A DNA stretch of 64,000 bases from Centrapalus pauciflorus (lineage: Eukaryota; Streptophyta; Magnoliopsida; Asterales; Asteraceae): assembly GCA_020465985.1 (NCBI GenBank), contig JAANYP010005932.1, positions 326,001 through 390,000 of the forward strand. Reading direction: 5' to 3'. Position 1 is the stretch's first letter. Each line of letters starts with the position of its first letter. Shown one piece after another: positions 21,628 through 32,994 of this stretch. The notes beneath the pieces were generated by a model. That model saw nothing but the letters and a program-made list of their open reading frames with translations, made no database searches and was not told where the DNA came from. The position numbers were made by a program, and so were the translations under genes.

Positions 21628-24007
21628 TGTAACAACCCAACTTTTAGCCCAACTAATTATCTGATCATCAAACCAATAATGTAATTTTATTACATTATTT
21701 GAATTATAATTTAATTAAGTTTTGAAATATTTAATTAATTTATATTAACATTTAAATTATGATTTAATAAATTACTAAGATAATTAAATAAAAGATATAT
21801 AGGATACGAAAGTAATAGTGGGTTAAGTAACAAACGTAACTAGTTAAAGTATATAAACGGGATTTAGACTCATAAATCAGATTCACTCTCTCTCTCTAGA
21901 CTCTCTCTCTAGATTTTCTCTCTCTACTCTCTCTCTACTCTCTCTCTAAGATTTCTTCTATACCGACCATCCGATTATCAAGATTTATACGTTATCGGGA
22001 AGATCTCGAACAATACTACAAGATTATGCGGTTGCATGTAGGATTACGCACGAATTTGAGGTAAGAATTTACGTTTTTAAGCTTTATATTTCGGTTTTTA
22101 AGTTAGAAATTCGAATTTAGCATTTATATGAGATTAAAGTTAGTTTAAACTTGATTTTAACTAGAATATGTATAATATAATTGAACCTAGCCTTAATACT
22201 TAACATATTAGTGATTTTAAGTTTTGAAATTCATGTTTTTAGGATGTAGATTATGAACAAATTCGAAATATCAAGATCAAAGTCGAAATGCATGAACACA
22301 CTCGACTTTGGTTGTTAAATTCGAATAATGGTGCAATTTGACAATAAACTCGAATAAGGCATTCGAATTTAAGAGTGTTGTTCGAATTTGTATATAGATT
22401 CGAAGATATGCTTCGACTTTAAGCCATAAAATCGAAATATGGGTCGAATTTAATACTAAACTCGAGAAGATGATTCGACTTTTATGTTAAATTCGAATAG
22501 GGTTTCAAATTTAACCCTAAACTTGAAATGGAATTCGAATTTACCCTCCCTCATTCGAATTTAGTGCATATAATAGCCACATGAATGAATTTAATGCAAA
22601 GGATTTGAATTTAGTGATATAAAGATGAAATCTTATTCCCTAAAATTGTATATCTTGAAAAAGATTCATAAACAACACATGAAATGAAAAAATAACTAGT
22701 TTAATGATTAATATATATATATACATTGATCTTTAGAGAATATAATATACAAGGAATACAAATGAAAGAAAGATTCTTGAGAATGATGATTGTATAAACA
22801 AGATATGAAATTGTGAGATCAAAGACCAACGAATGAATCTTGAGCATTAATAAATAATGAACACTGAATATATATTATTCAGATAATATAAAGACTAATA
22901 AATATCAGAACTGATATTAATAACAGATTGAGCAACGAGCAAGATGACGAGCATCTGAAAGTCTGACATAAGTCAGATTGTGGTTCTAATCCACTACAGA
23001 TTATGAGCAACAGAGCCAAAGCCAGAAAGTAAAAGAGTGCAAATAACCAGTAACTGTGAGTTGTAGATTTCACTTTAACTGCATATTATGTGAATTGAGA
23101 CTTTTGTTGCATGATTCTGATTTATTTGGCATTCTGATCTTGAGCTTATTGATATATTGTCATAGTATATTTACTATGATTTGTTGAGCTGAGTATTTCT
23201 TCTTATAGATTCGATTCTTTGACGAGTCATTTGATTGTTAAGCTTAACACCATCACTATTGCTCAGTGTTGGGTTAATGTTAGGCTTATGATGTGCTGAT
23301 TTACGTGATGAAAGCACAGAGGGTAGCTAGAGCTGAGCATTCCGATGATATCCATATAGAGCTTTTACTGGTAGCTAGCCCAGTACGTGGCTGATCCCCA
23401 CTAATGATGCGTGTGTATGGATTTATCATCATCCGAGCATTCCTTATGAAATTGTCTAAAAGTCTCAAGAGCAACAACAGTTTTATAACTGGGAGCTGAG
23501 CAAAGTCGCGCATCAAAAGAGCATTAATTGGCCAATGTCCCTTCGAGATTGAGCTGTGCATGAGCCTAGTGCAGTGCATATAGAGCTGAGCCGTGCATGA
23601 GCCGAGTGCAGTGCATGTGCTTCCGCGTTCATAATTGCATGTTAAATGTGAAATTCTGCATTCTCACTAAGCAAATAAGCTTACCCCGTTGTTGCATTAT
23701 TTTTCAGGTAAAGGCAAAGGATTGGCTGGACCTAGTTCATAGGTCAGGACTTGAAAGAGCTTGAAGTGCATTAGAACCTGTTCCAATACCTTGGTATTTG
23801 ATTACAGATAGAGCTTTGAGGTTTGGGCTAGTTTACATTTGTGCTTTGATGAAATAGTCTAGAAGTTTGTACCTTATATTTAGTTTTTGTCTCTGATTGT
23901 AATTAACTTTTATTCCGCAACTGTTAATTTTATCTTAGTTTCCTGATTGATATTGCATTGCTATTGGGACCTAGACTTGAGACCTTTGAGAAATCTTGGG
24001 TCTCACA
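21628..24007 (+). repeat. 5' LTR of TR-GAG element (2380 bp)
   Basis: The LTR starts TGTAAC and ends TCTCACA just before the primer-binding site. A CT-rich block (21887-21955) may mark the promoter leader. From 22105 to 22570 the words TTCGAA, TCGACTT and close variants recur every ~25-35 bp. A ~30-bp direct duplication around GCATGAGCC.AGTGCAGTGCAT lies at 23550-23612. Confidence 0.9.
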
Positions 24008-24010
24008 GGA

Positions 24011-24023
24011 TGGTATCAGAGCA
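24011..24023 (+). other. Primer-binding site
   Basis: TGGTATCAGAGCA, three bases after the 5' LTR, matches the usual tRNA-iMet-complementary primer-binding site of plant LTR retrotransposons. Confidence 0.85.
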
Positions 24024-24207
24024 ATAGTTTGAGTGAATCAATGTATTACGTGTAATACATGATCTCAAACTTTTGCAATGCTATAGTATCAATCATGACA
24101 GGATGGCTTGAACTAAGATAGGTTCAGAGACTTGTAGGATGGGGCATGAAAGGGTACAAAGTGCTAGACTAATGATCTAAACATTTAGTGATTTGAATTT
24201 CAGAGCT

Positions 24208-25362
24208 ATGTCAGGAGAAGGTGGACCATCAGGTGGCATGACCCCAGAGCAAGTCCTGGAAATGATGCAACAACTAATAACCCAGAATAATGAGCTACAA
24301 AACAAGTTTATGCTAGAGCAAATTGAATCAATAATGAAAACTGAAAAGAAAAATAAACATAAAAAGAAGCAAACGGAACAGTCAAGCGAATCGGAATCCG
24401 ATAATGAGCACGTCAATAAGCGAGTTGTGCAGCCAAAAGGCTGTAGATTCAAAGACTTCAAAGCGAGTGGTGCCTTAACGTTTAAAGGCACAGTAGATCC
24501 AATAAAAGCGTTAGATTGGATAAGTCATACTAAAGAGATCTTCAGTATCTCAGAATGTCTGGACAGCAATAGAGTTAACTTTGCTACAGCGCTGTTCGTT
24601 GGAGCTGCTAGAGCCTGGTGGAAAACGCAAAGAAGCATCTATGGTGAGGAAGCGATTATGACATTGGACTGGGAGCAGTTCTTAGAGATGTTCAATGCCA
24701 AATACTGTCCAACAGACAAACAAGACGAACTCGAGATGCAGTTGATGCAATTGAAACAAGGAACTAAGAGTGTTGATGAATACGAGCATGAGTTCTCGAG
24801 ACTTTGCGGCTACTCGTCATATCAAGTTGCAACAGAAGAGCGTAAGATAAACCGATTCAGACTGGGTCTGAATCCAGCTTATAGAAGACAAATGAGTAGC
24901 ATAAAGTCTACAACGTATCTCAGTATAGTGGAAGCAGCAAGGATGGTGGAGCAAGAATTCACATATTCTAGTTGTGAACCCGTTATGATGGCTATAAGTC
25001 TTACTTGTCCATCTCCACCTAAGAAACAGAAGTCTAGTAGATTCTTCGGTTCATCAAAGTCCAGTCAGCAGCAGTCACAAGCATCCTCTACGCCTCAGAA
25101 GACTAGAGTTTATTCTGTACAGTCAGGAGCGCGATCGTGCAAACGTTGTAACAAATTTCATAGCGGACGCTGCAATCCTAGAGATGTGATGTGTTACACT
25201 TGTAACCAGATTGGACATGGAAGTGATGAGTGTCCAGAAAGAAACGACGTATGCTACAACTGTGGTGAGCGTGGACATTATGCCAAGCATTGCCCAATGC
25301 ATGCGATCTTACTAATCAGGAACAACCAGTTGGCAAAGCAATTCAACAGAGTACTACAATGA
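24208..25362 (+). CDS. Gypsy gag polyprotein, intact
   Basis: The frame is open for 384 codons from the ATG at 24208; the frame extends to a TTG at 24193, but ATG is the likelier start. The N-terminus is Gln-rich and charged with a Lys-rich stretch (residues ~40-55). A retrotransposon gag core follows (ALDWISHTKEIF, ARAWWKTQR, WEQFLEMFNAKYCP, LKQGTKSVDEYEHEFSRL). The C-terminus has three zinc knuckles: CKRCNKFHSGRC, CYTCNQIGHGSDEC and CYNCGERGHYAKHC. It should form particles and bind element RNA. It is the only protein the element could make; there is no downstream pol frame, so protease, RT and integrase must come from another element. Confidence 0.9.
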   Translation: MSGEGGPSGGMTPEQVLEMMQQLITQNNELQNKFMLEQIESIMKTEKKNKHKKKQTEQSSESESDNEHVNKRVVQPKGCRFKDFKASGALTFKGTVDPIKALDWISHTKEIFSISECLDSNRVNFATALFVGAARAWWKTQRSIYGEEAIMTLDWEQFLEMFNAKYCPTDKQDELEMQLMQLKQGTKSVDEYEHEFSRLCGYSSYQVATEERKINRFRLGLNPAYRRQMSSIKSTTYLSIVEAARMVEQEFTYSSCEPVMMAISLTCPSPPKKQKSSRFFGSSKSSQQQSQASSTPQKTRVYSVQSGARSCKRCNKFHSGRCNPRDVMCYTCNQIGHGSDECPERNDVCYNCGERGHYAKHCPMHAILLIRNNQLAKQFNRVLQ

Positions 25363-27501
25363 TACCTACAGCAAAGGCGCGAGCTTTCCATATAACTGCT
25401 GAGGATGCTGAGGAGACACCAGAGACACCAAAAGACCACAATCGTAACTAATAATAAGTTTCTTATATGATATAAATGATTTAATTCTGTAACCAAATCA
25501 ATTTTAATTCCCACATAAGTAATGAGTTAACTGTACAACCCTATCATCGATAGTGAATAATGCGGATGACATATGGGTTGTATCAGTTGAAGTTACTATA
25601 CAGATACTTTTTTAATCAGAAACTATACCTATAAACAATATAGGTATTGTAATCTGAATCATGTATGATTCAAAACCCGAGAGAAATCAAAATAAAATCC
25701 TAAACATAAGCTACTTCGTAAATCCTTGTAATCTAAATGATTACAGCGTGTCTTATAATGAGACAGAGGTAGAAGTAGTTGATTCAATAAATATTAATAA
25801 GAAGAGAATCATTGAAACAAATTGACAAACACCCGAGGACAACTTGAGTAAGAATCAAAAGAAGTCAGAGGCACAAAGCGAGAGTGATAAACAAATAGAT
25901 TGAGATCTTTGTGAAATCAAGCGATTGGTCATAAATGACCAATGAAATGCCGTATATGCCAAATAAATGTAAGAATGGATTCTCATGATGTCGACGCGAG
26001 ACTAGTGAGATATCTAATATGGAATTCCTATTCCACTTAATTGTGCATTAAATAAAAGTTTCTACCAAAAAGAGTGAAATGATCTTAAATTTAGAGATTC
26101 ACTAATGAAGATTCAAACCTAAATCGATACGTATAATTAAACAGAACCAAAAGTTATAGCTTTGTCAAAGCCTCTTGACCGAATCGTACAGTGAACTAAT
26201 AGAGGAAGGCAATGACGATAAAGTAGAAGATGATGTAAATGATCGTGGAGACGGTTTTGGAACCCTGGTAACTCGAGATCTGACTTCAATAACAGAATCT
26301 GCCGTTATGTCTAATGAATCACACTGAGAAAGCCTAAAGTAAATTGTCGATTTCTATCAAATCATTTCCTTATAATTCGATTCTGTATCGCATTTGTTTT
26401 CCATGTCGTTAATGTTCCTATTCGCTGCAAGATTTGAAAGCATATGATCACTTCAAGTTCTTGATCATATTTGACTTGCCTGAAATATCTCTTAACTGCT
26501 GAAACCGTTGCGAAGAAGATGGGTCGATTGTAACACCAAATTTTTGATTCTCTGTTCGAACTCCTGCTTTGTTCGGCGAGTTTTAAGATGCAGTATTTCA
26601 ACATTTTGCCTTAATCCCTCATTTTCGGCTTCTAAACACTCGATCTTCTTGGAGGATTTTGCTTCTCGAGAGATTGCTTACATAAAAAATTTTTTGGCGG
26701 ATATGGCAGCGCAATTTGAGACCAAGGTAGTTAAGGTGGAGAAATTACATAAAGAGTTTACTCCAATTGTTGCGCCGGAGGATAGATTTCATTTGTTTGA
26801 TAGAGCGAAGAAAATTATAAGTCTTCATAACAGGACAGCATAAATCAGAAATCGGTTAAGCGATTGATGATTGAAACATCATCAATAAAAGAAACATAAA
26901 GTACAGATATTAGACTCCCAAAAGCTTTACAGCTAGTTTCAAAAGAAAATGAAAGAGAGATATGAGCTAATTGTTATATAATGAGCTGCAAGTTAAATTG
27001 AAAAGAGATATAAAGTTAAATCTCAAAAGTCCACAAAACGAATATATAACTAATAATCAGAAGTCTTAAAAAATCTCTTATGTGATTGCATAACTTTGCA
27101 ATAATACAGATGAGAGATTTAAAAAGCCATAACTGACTCAAGATCAAATGAAAAGAGATATATGAGCTAACTCATGTATTGAGTTGCTATCTGAATTGAT
27201 TATGGCGTAAAGCATAAAGCTCATATATTAAGAGTATGAATAATGAGTCAGAATTCCTAAAATGATCAAGCAGTGAAATAATGAATCAAATATGAAACTC
27301 CGAAGAGAAATTTGAGTTTCTTGTGCTTGAGAATTTCAAAAGAAACATAGATCATGAAATACAGATGGTGCTCGTTCAGTGGAAACACCACAAAAGTTCG
27401 TATCAGTCTTGGGAATCAGGATAACATAAAAGCTATCTGCCCAAGTCTGTTCGAACATATCTAACTTCGGGGACGAAGTTTGTGCGTGGTGGAGCCCGTT
27501 C
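25363..27501 (+). other. Non-coding interior with chromodomain remnant
   Basis: In place of pol there are 2.1 kb without recognisable protease, RT or integrase. At about 27357-27420 a plus-strand stretch reads EIQMVLVQWKHHKSSYQSWE, the end of a chromodomain, followed by the usual cttcggggacgaag 3' tail. The element therefore arose from a chromovirus by internal loss or replacement. Short ORFs here (for example 26508-26843) have no recognised similarity. The polypurine tract before 27502 is weak (GGTGGAG). Confidence 0.7.
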
Positions 27502-29725
27502 TGTAACAACCCAACTTTTAGCCCAACTAATTATCTGATCATCAAACCAATAATGTAATTTTATTACATTATTTGAATTATAATTTAATTAAGTTTTGAA
27601 ATATTTAATTAAATTATATAAATATTTAAATTATGATTTAATAAATTACTAAGATAATTAAATAAAAGATATATAGGATACGAAAGTAATAGTGGGTTAA
27701 GTAACAAACGTAACTAGTTAAAGTATATAAAGGGGATTTAGACTCATAAATCAGACTCACTCTCTCTCTCTAGACTCTCTCTCTCTCTAGATTTCTCTCT
27801 CTACTCTCTCTCTACTCTCTCTCTAAGATTTCTTCTAAACCGACCGTCCGATTATCAAGATTTATACGTTATCGGGAAGATCTCGAAGAATACTAAAAGA
27901 TTATGTGGTTGCATGTAGGATTACGCACGAATTTGAGGTAAGAATTTACGTTTTTAAGCTTTATATTTCGGTTTTTAAGTTAGAAATTCGAATTTAGCAT
28001 TTATATGAGATTAAAGTTAGTTTAAACTTGATTTTAACTAGAATATGTATAATATAATTGAACCTAGCCTTAATACTTAACATATTAGTGATTTTAAGTT
28101 TAGAAATTCATGTTTTTAGGATGTAGATTATGAACAAATTCGAAATATCAAGATCAAAGTCGAAATGCATGAACACACTCGACTTTGGTTGTTAAATTCG
28201 AATAATGGTGCAATTTGAAAATAAACTCGAATAAGGCATTCGAATTTAAGAGTGTTGTTCGAATTTGTATATAGATTCAAAGATATGCTTCGACTTTAAG
28301 CCATAAAGTCGAAATATGGGTCGAATTTAATACTAAACTCGAGAAGATGATTCGACTTTGATGTTAAATTCGAATAGGGTTTCGAATTTAACACTAAACT
28401 TGAAATGGAATTCGAATTTACCCTCCCTCATTCGAATTTAGTGCATATAATAGCCACATGAATGAATTTAATGCAAAGGATTTTGAGCATTAATAAATAA
28501 TGATGATTGTATAAACAAGATATGAAATTGTGAGATCAAAGACCAACGAATGAATCTTGAGCATTAATAAATAATGAACACTGAATATATATTATTCAGA
28601 TGATATAAAGACTAATAAATATCAGAACTGATATTAATAACAGATTGAGCAACGAGCAAGATGACGAGCATCTGAAAGTCTGACATAAGTCAGATTGTGG
28701 TTCTAATCCACTACAGATTATGAGCAACAGAGCCAGAGCCAGAAAGTAAAAGAGTGCAAATAACCAGTAACTGTGAGTTGTAGATTTCACTTTAACTGCA
28801 TATTATGTGAATTGAGACTTTTGTTGCATGATTCTGATTTATTTGGCATTCTGATCTTGAGCTTATTGATATATTGTCATAGTATATTTACTATGATTTG
28901 TTGAGCTGAGTATTTCTTCTTATAGATTCGATTCTTTGACGAGTCATTTGATTGTTAAGCTTAACACCATCACTATTGCTCAGTGTTGGGTTAATGTTAG
29001 GCTTATGATGTGCTGATTTACGTGATGAAAGCACAGAGGGTAGCTAGAGCTGAGCATTCCGATGATATCCATATAGAGCTTTTACTGGTAGCTAGCCCAG
29101 TACGTGGCTGATCCCCACTAATGATGCGTGTGTATGGATTTATCATCATCCGAGCATTCCTTATGAATTTGTCTAAAAGTCTCAAGAGCAACAACAGTTT
29201 TATAACTGGGAGCTGAGCAAAGTCGCGCATCAAAAGAGCATTAATTGGCCAATGTCCCTTCGAGATTGAGCTGTGCATGAGCCTAGTGCAGTGCATATAG
29301 AGCTGAGCCGTGCATGAGCCGAGTGCAGTGCATGTGCTTCCGCGTTCATAATTGCATGTTAAATGTGAAATTCTGCATTCTCACTAAGCAAATAAGCTTA
29401 CCCCGTTGTTGCATTATTTTTCAGGTAAAGGCAAAGGATTGGCTGGACCTAGTTCATAGGTCAGGACTTGAAAGAGCTTGAAGTGCATTAGAACCTGTTC
29501 CAATACCTTGGTATTTGATTAAAGATAGAGCTTTGAGGTTTGGGGCTAGTTTACATTTGTGCTTTGATGAAATAGTCTAGAAGTTTGTACCTTATATTTA
29601 GTTTTTGTCTCTGATTGTAATTAACTTTTATTTCGCAACTGTTAATTTTATCTTAGTTTCCTGATTGATATTGCATTGGTATTGGGACCTAGACTTGAGA
29701 CCTTTGAGAAATCTTGGGTCTCACA
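27502..29725 (+). repeat. 3' LTR of TR-GAG element (2224 bp)
   Basis: It matches the 5' LTR closely along its length but lacks ~156 net bases corresponding to about 22610-22790 of the 5' LTR. At the break it carries ttgagcattaataaata, a copy of sequence found ~80 bp downstream in the same LTR. It ends GGGTCTCACA, followed by the AATAA target duplication. Confidence 0.9.
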
Positions 29726-29733
29726 AATAAATT

Positions 29734-30061
29734 TGTAGGTATTGACCGAAGAATTTTGACGCAACTTATAAAGGTTGACTTTGTTGAAAAAACTTTCTAA
29801 AATGCACAGGTTTTCTAATAAATACTTTTATTCATTCAATCTTTGAAATACACAATTGAAACTTTACATTTAGGTTCCTATTTATACTAGACGAAAGGGT
29901 GCGAGTGACACAATGGTTTGTGGTACCCTTTCATGAATGGTTGCGTCTTTTACTAAAAGATGCAAATCTTCATGTTTACTAATTGCTATTCAAGGTCCTT
30001 GCACTTTATAAAATTACATATTTGTCTCTAAAGTATTTACATAATCAAGATTAATATAACA
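29734..30061 (-). repeat. 3' LTR of minus-strand copia relic (~328 bp)
   Basis: On the minus strand it starts TGTTATATTAATC right after the purine run AAGGGGGAAAA (plus 30062-30073) and ends CCTACA at 29734, giving TG...CA termini. No second copy is available to confirm it. Confidence 0.6.
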
Positions 30062-30264
30062 TTTTCCCCCTTAATCTTGATTGTTCTTCAGTAGGTATTT
30101 GACTTCAATATTTTGGTCTTCTGTTTGTCTTCAACTCTTTTATCTTTTTGCTCGTACAGTTTCTCAACTTCTTTAGGTTCTCTACGTGTCTTTGCATCTG
30201 TTTCTCAAATGATGTCTCCCTAGCTGTATCTGATTTTGCTGAATCAAATCTTGGTTTTTCTAAC

Positions 30265-30545
30265 CTGCTTTAAGAAAAATGATATACTCCCGATCAGTTC
30301 TTCTTTGATTAATATACTCCCGATTAATCCTTCTTTTATTGATCTACTCCCGATCAATGTGTGTCTCTCTCTGGTCTAATCCCTACCAGGTTTTCTCTAT
30401 CTGTTTTGGTCTAATCCCGACCATTTCTTATCTCTACCTGTTTTGGTCTAATCCGGACCATTTCTACTCTCTCTATCTATCTTTGGTCTAATCCCGAGCA
30501 GTTTAACTCTCTATCTATTTTCTTATTGATCTAATCACGATCAAC

Positions 30546-30621
<76 letters not shown>
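30265..30621. repeat. Degenerate ~55-bp tandem repeat and (CT)n(TA)n
   Basis: From 30270 to 30545 the phrase (t)gGTCTAATCCCGACCa, varying to GATCTACTCCCGATCA, recurs at least eight times at ~20-60 bp spacing with CTCTCTATCT spacers. It runs into a CT microsatellite and a ~24-copy TA tract ending at 30621. It lies between gag and 3' LTR of the copia relic. Confidence 0.7.
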
Positions 30622-30623
<2 letters not shown>

Positions 30624-30719
30624 TCCTTGTTTTGTTATCGATCTAATCTTGATCAATAACCATCAATAATATTGGTTCTAAGTCTTCATCTATGAAGTTT
30701 GAGGCTAATTATTTTCTAT

Positions 30720-31515
30720 GATTTGATTCAGGACAATCTGCAGCATAGTGTCCAAATTTATAACGATTGTAGCATTTTATCTCTTTGATATCCCTTCTTC
30801 GGTAGCTTTGATCCTTATTTTATTATTTCTTGTGATTCTTCCTTGGCCTCTTCCTCGTGTTTGATTACCTCCTCCTTGTCTGTAGGTTCCATAGTTGCGT
30901 TCATATTTTTTGTCATTCCCCTGACGTGTGAACAACAATTTCTCACTGTAATCTTCGTGAAACTTAATCCTTTCTTCATAAGTCTTAAGTTTCCCGATAA
31001 TCTCTTCTAACTTGACAGTCTTAAGCTCTGCAATCATTTCAATAGTTTCTACTACTTGTATAAATCTAAATGGTACTGAATTAAGTACCTTTCGTACTTT
31101 TGTTTACTCATCAAACGTTAATCCACATGTTGCAGCCTTCGAAATAATACTAATTAACTTCCTTGCAAATGCATCTATTGACTCATCTTCTTTCATTACT
31201 ATTTTCTCTAATTTTGATTTGAGGTGGTGCGAGTGCGCTTGTTGTACATCTTGTATCCTAATAAATCTCAATTTTAAAGAATCCCAAATTTCTTTTGCTG
31301 TTTCACATCCCGCAACTTGCATTTGCAAATCTTCTGCTAGTACTTGAAATATGTATGCTGATGCTGAACTATCCTTCTTTACATCAATCACATTTGATTT
31401 ACCTATTCCTTCTATTAAATCCCAAGCTCCATTTGCCAATAATATATTTTTATTTCTTAATGCCCATAATGTATAATTCGTATTTTTTAGAAATGGACAT
31501 TGATATGATGATAAT
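30720..31515 (-). pseudogene. Copia gag (UBN2-type), decayed
   Basis: The minus strand reads NYTLWALRNKN near 31470, then DLIEGIG, AGCETAKEIWDSLKLRF, KMKEDESID-like (MKEDESIDAFARKL) and KTYEERIKFHEDYSE, the classic order of copia UBN2 gag. A zinc knuckle follows near 30765-30730, but its second Cys is Arg (CYNRYKFGHYAADC), which should abolish zinc binding. The frame breaks between about 31100 and 31037. Capsid protein of a copia element, non-functional. Confidence 0.8.
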
Positions 31516-31759
31516 GTTGTGATACATCTCTATACAACATTATATTATCTCCTGTCATACTCTTTCAATTTGATTTTCTGCTAAATTCAAAATAAATCTA
31601 AAAGTAATTCAACTTAATTTGTCTGTTTAACCACAATTATTTCTCAAACAATGTAACGTTTTCCTAACGTAAATTGTAATGGCAAATTTCAATCTTTAAT
31701 TTATTCTCCTAATAAATTGAAGTCTATTTCCTAAAATAATAATAATATATATAATTGTA

Positions 31760-31815
<56 letters not shown>

Positions 31816-32280
31816 TAAAATTGAACCTGATTTTTTTCTTTTCTCTTTTGGGCTCCTTAAACTTGGGCCTTGAATCTTTTCTTTACCCTTGAGCTCCATG
31901 ACTTCTTCAACCGGTTTCTTTCTCTGCTACTTGGCCACTTCTCTTTGAATGGGCTTGGATCCCTTTCTATTCTTGGGTCCAACTTACCATTCTGTCTTTT
32001 CTCCTTTGAAATGTTTCTTTCTGAAATGGTGCTACACTCCCTTTCTGTGAATTGATGCTACGCTCAACGAAACGGTGTTCTTATCTTCTTGAAGCGATGC
32101 TTCGTTTCTTCTACTTTTCACTTGTTCCACTTTTGGATCTGTGCGATATCCCCCTTTAATCGCTGCCTTTGATTCTTCTAATCGATGCTCGCTGGTTCCT
32201 CGATTTCTCCTTGGTGATCGAGGGGTTTATGTTTGGGAATCCTGAAAACCCTAATTGTCGCTTCTGGATATTATAACTTG
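31516..32280 (-). other. Possible copia leader with (GT)n(TA)n tract
   Basis: Upstream (minus strand) of gag there is no coding signal. A (GT)n(TA)n microsatellite spans about 31761-31816. From 31830 to 32280 the minus strand is purine-rich (AGAAG- and AAAG-rich) like a retroelement or plant mRNA leader, but no primer-binding site or LTR could be fixed. Confidence 0.4.
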
Positions 32281-32994
32281 AATTTGATTCAAATTAAATT
32301 CCAACGATAATTATTAAATATGTTACAAATGATTTGATGTTATCATTACATGTATATGTTTACATATATACTTTTGTTTTCTAATTCTCGTAGTAGTTGT
32401 ATAAATTTAATTTGAATACATAATTAATTAAATTAAGTATAAAAATAACTTTTATTAACCAAATACAAATTTCATTTAAAAAATAAACAGGTATAAAATA
32501 TATATATCGAATCTAAGCAATAACATATGTGAGGAATGCGAATTGCACTAAATAACATAACACACACTTTATACACAAAATGACTTCAACAAACAAAAAA
32601 GTGAGGAATGCATCAAGGAATAGATTAGTATATATAAACGGTTTAGTTTTCACAATTAATCACTCACGAGTTTATTTTACGCGTTCACCAACCAAGTGAA
32701 AGTCAAAACCACATTAAATGCAAATTGCATAATTGATTATCCTAAAAAGACACATCTTCGATGGACCAACACATAAAAACATGATCACATCTGGATTTCA
32801 TCACCGATTATCCTAAGAAATATTAAGAGCCGTTACAGAGATTTAGGAGTCTGTTTTGAATTTTTGATAGGAGTCTGTTCCAAGTTTTATGCTTCTAGTT
32901 GTTTCATGTATGGCTACACATAGTCATGATTTCTTGAATAATAATTATGATCATCTATACTTTTGTTTCACTCATATTTCTTTGATACAATAAT
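32281..32994 (+). other. AT-rich DNA, right end probably a copia LTR
   Basis: Most of the stretch is featureless AT-rich DNA. The last ~170 bp, with tttcatgtatggctacacat and ending at about GATACA, precede a primer-binding site and resemble a short plant copia LTR, but its start is not clear and no partner LTR is present. Confidence 0.4.

Larger units (their letters stand above)
21628..29725 (+). mobile_element. Complete non-autonomous gypsy element (TR-GAG type)
   Basis: The two LTRs (21628-24007 and 27502-29725) both begin TGTAACAACCC and end GGGTCTCACA, and are flanked by an exact 5-bp target duplication AATAA (21623-21627, 29726-29730). The 3.5-kb interior holds a tRNA-Met-type primer-binding site, one intact gag and only a scrap of chromodomain. 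The LTRs look nearly identical apart from one large indel, so insertion was relatively recent. It fits the class of terminal-repeat retrotransposons that carry only gag and borrow pol functions from relatives. Confidence 0.9.
29734..31515 (-). mobile_element. Minus-strand copia relic
   Basis: On the minus strand a decayed gag (31515-30720) is followed by repeats and then by a polypurine tract (AAGGGGGAAAA) and 3' LTR. Pol is absent, so a large internal deletion has occurred. The 5' LTR was not found. The TR-GAG element inserted just outside the LTR end. Confidence 0.65.

Noticed and set aside
21887..21955. CT-rich tract as an independent microsatellite or gene promoter
   Set aside because: It recurs in both LTRs and is best read as part of the LTR leader; no host gene follows.
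22879..23579. Minus-strand ORFs in the TR-GAG LTR, repeated at 28596-29296
   Set aside because: They are preserved only because the LTRs are near-identical; no motif, and they lie antisense inside LTRs.
26508..26843. 111-codon ORF in the TR-GAG interior as a second protein
   Set aside because: No similarity recognised, atypical composition, no conserved start context; kept as non-coding until compared with other copies.
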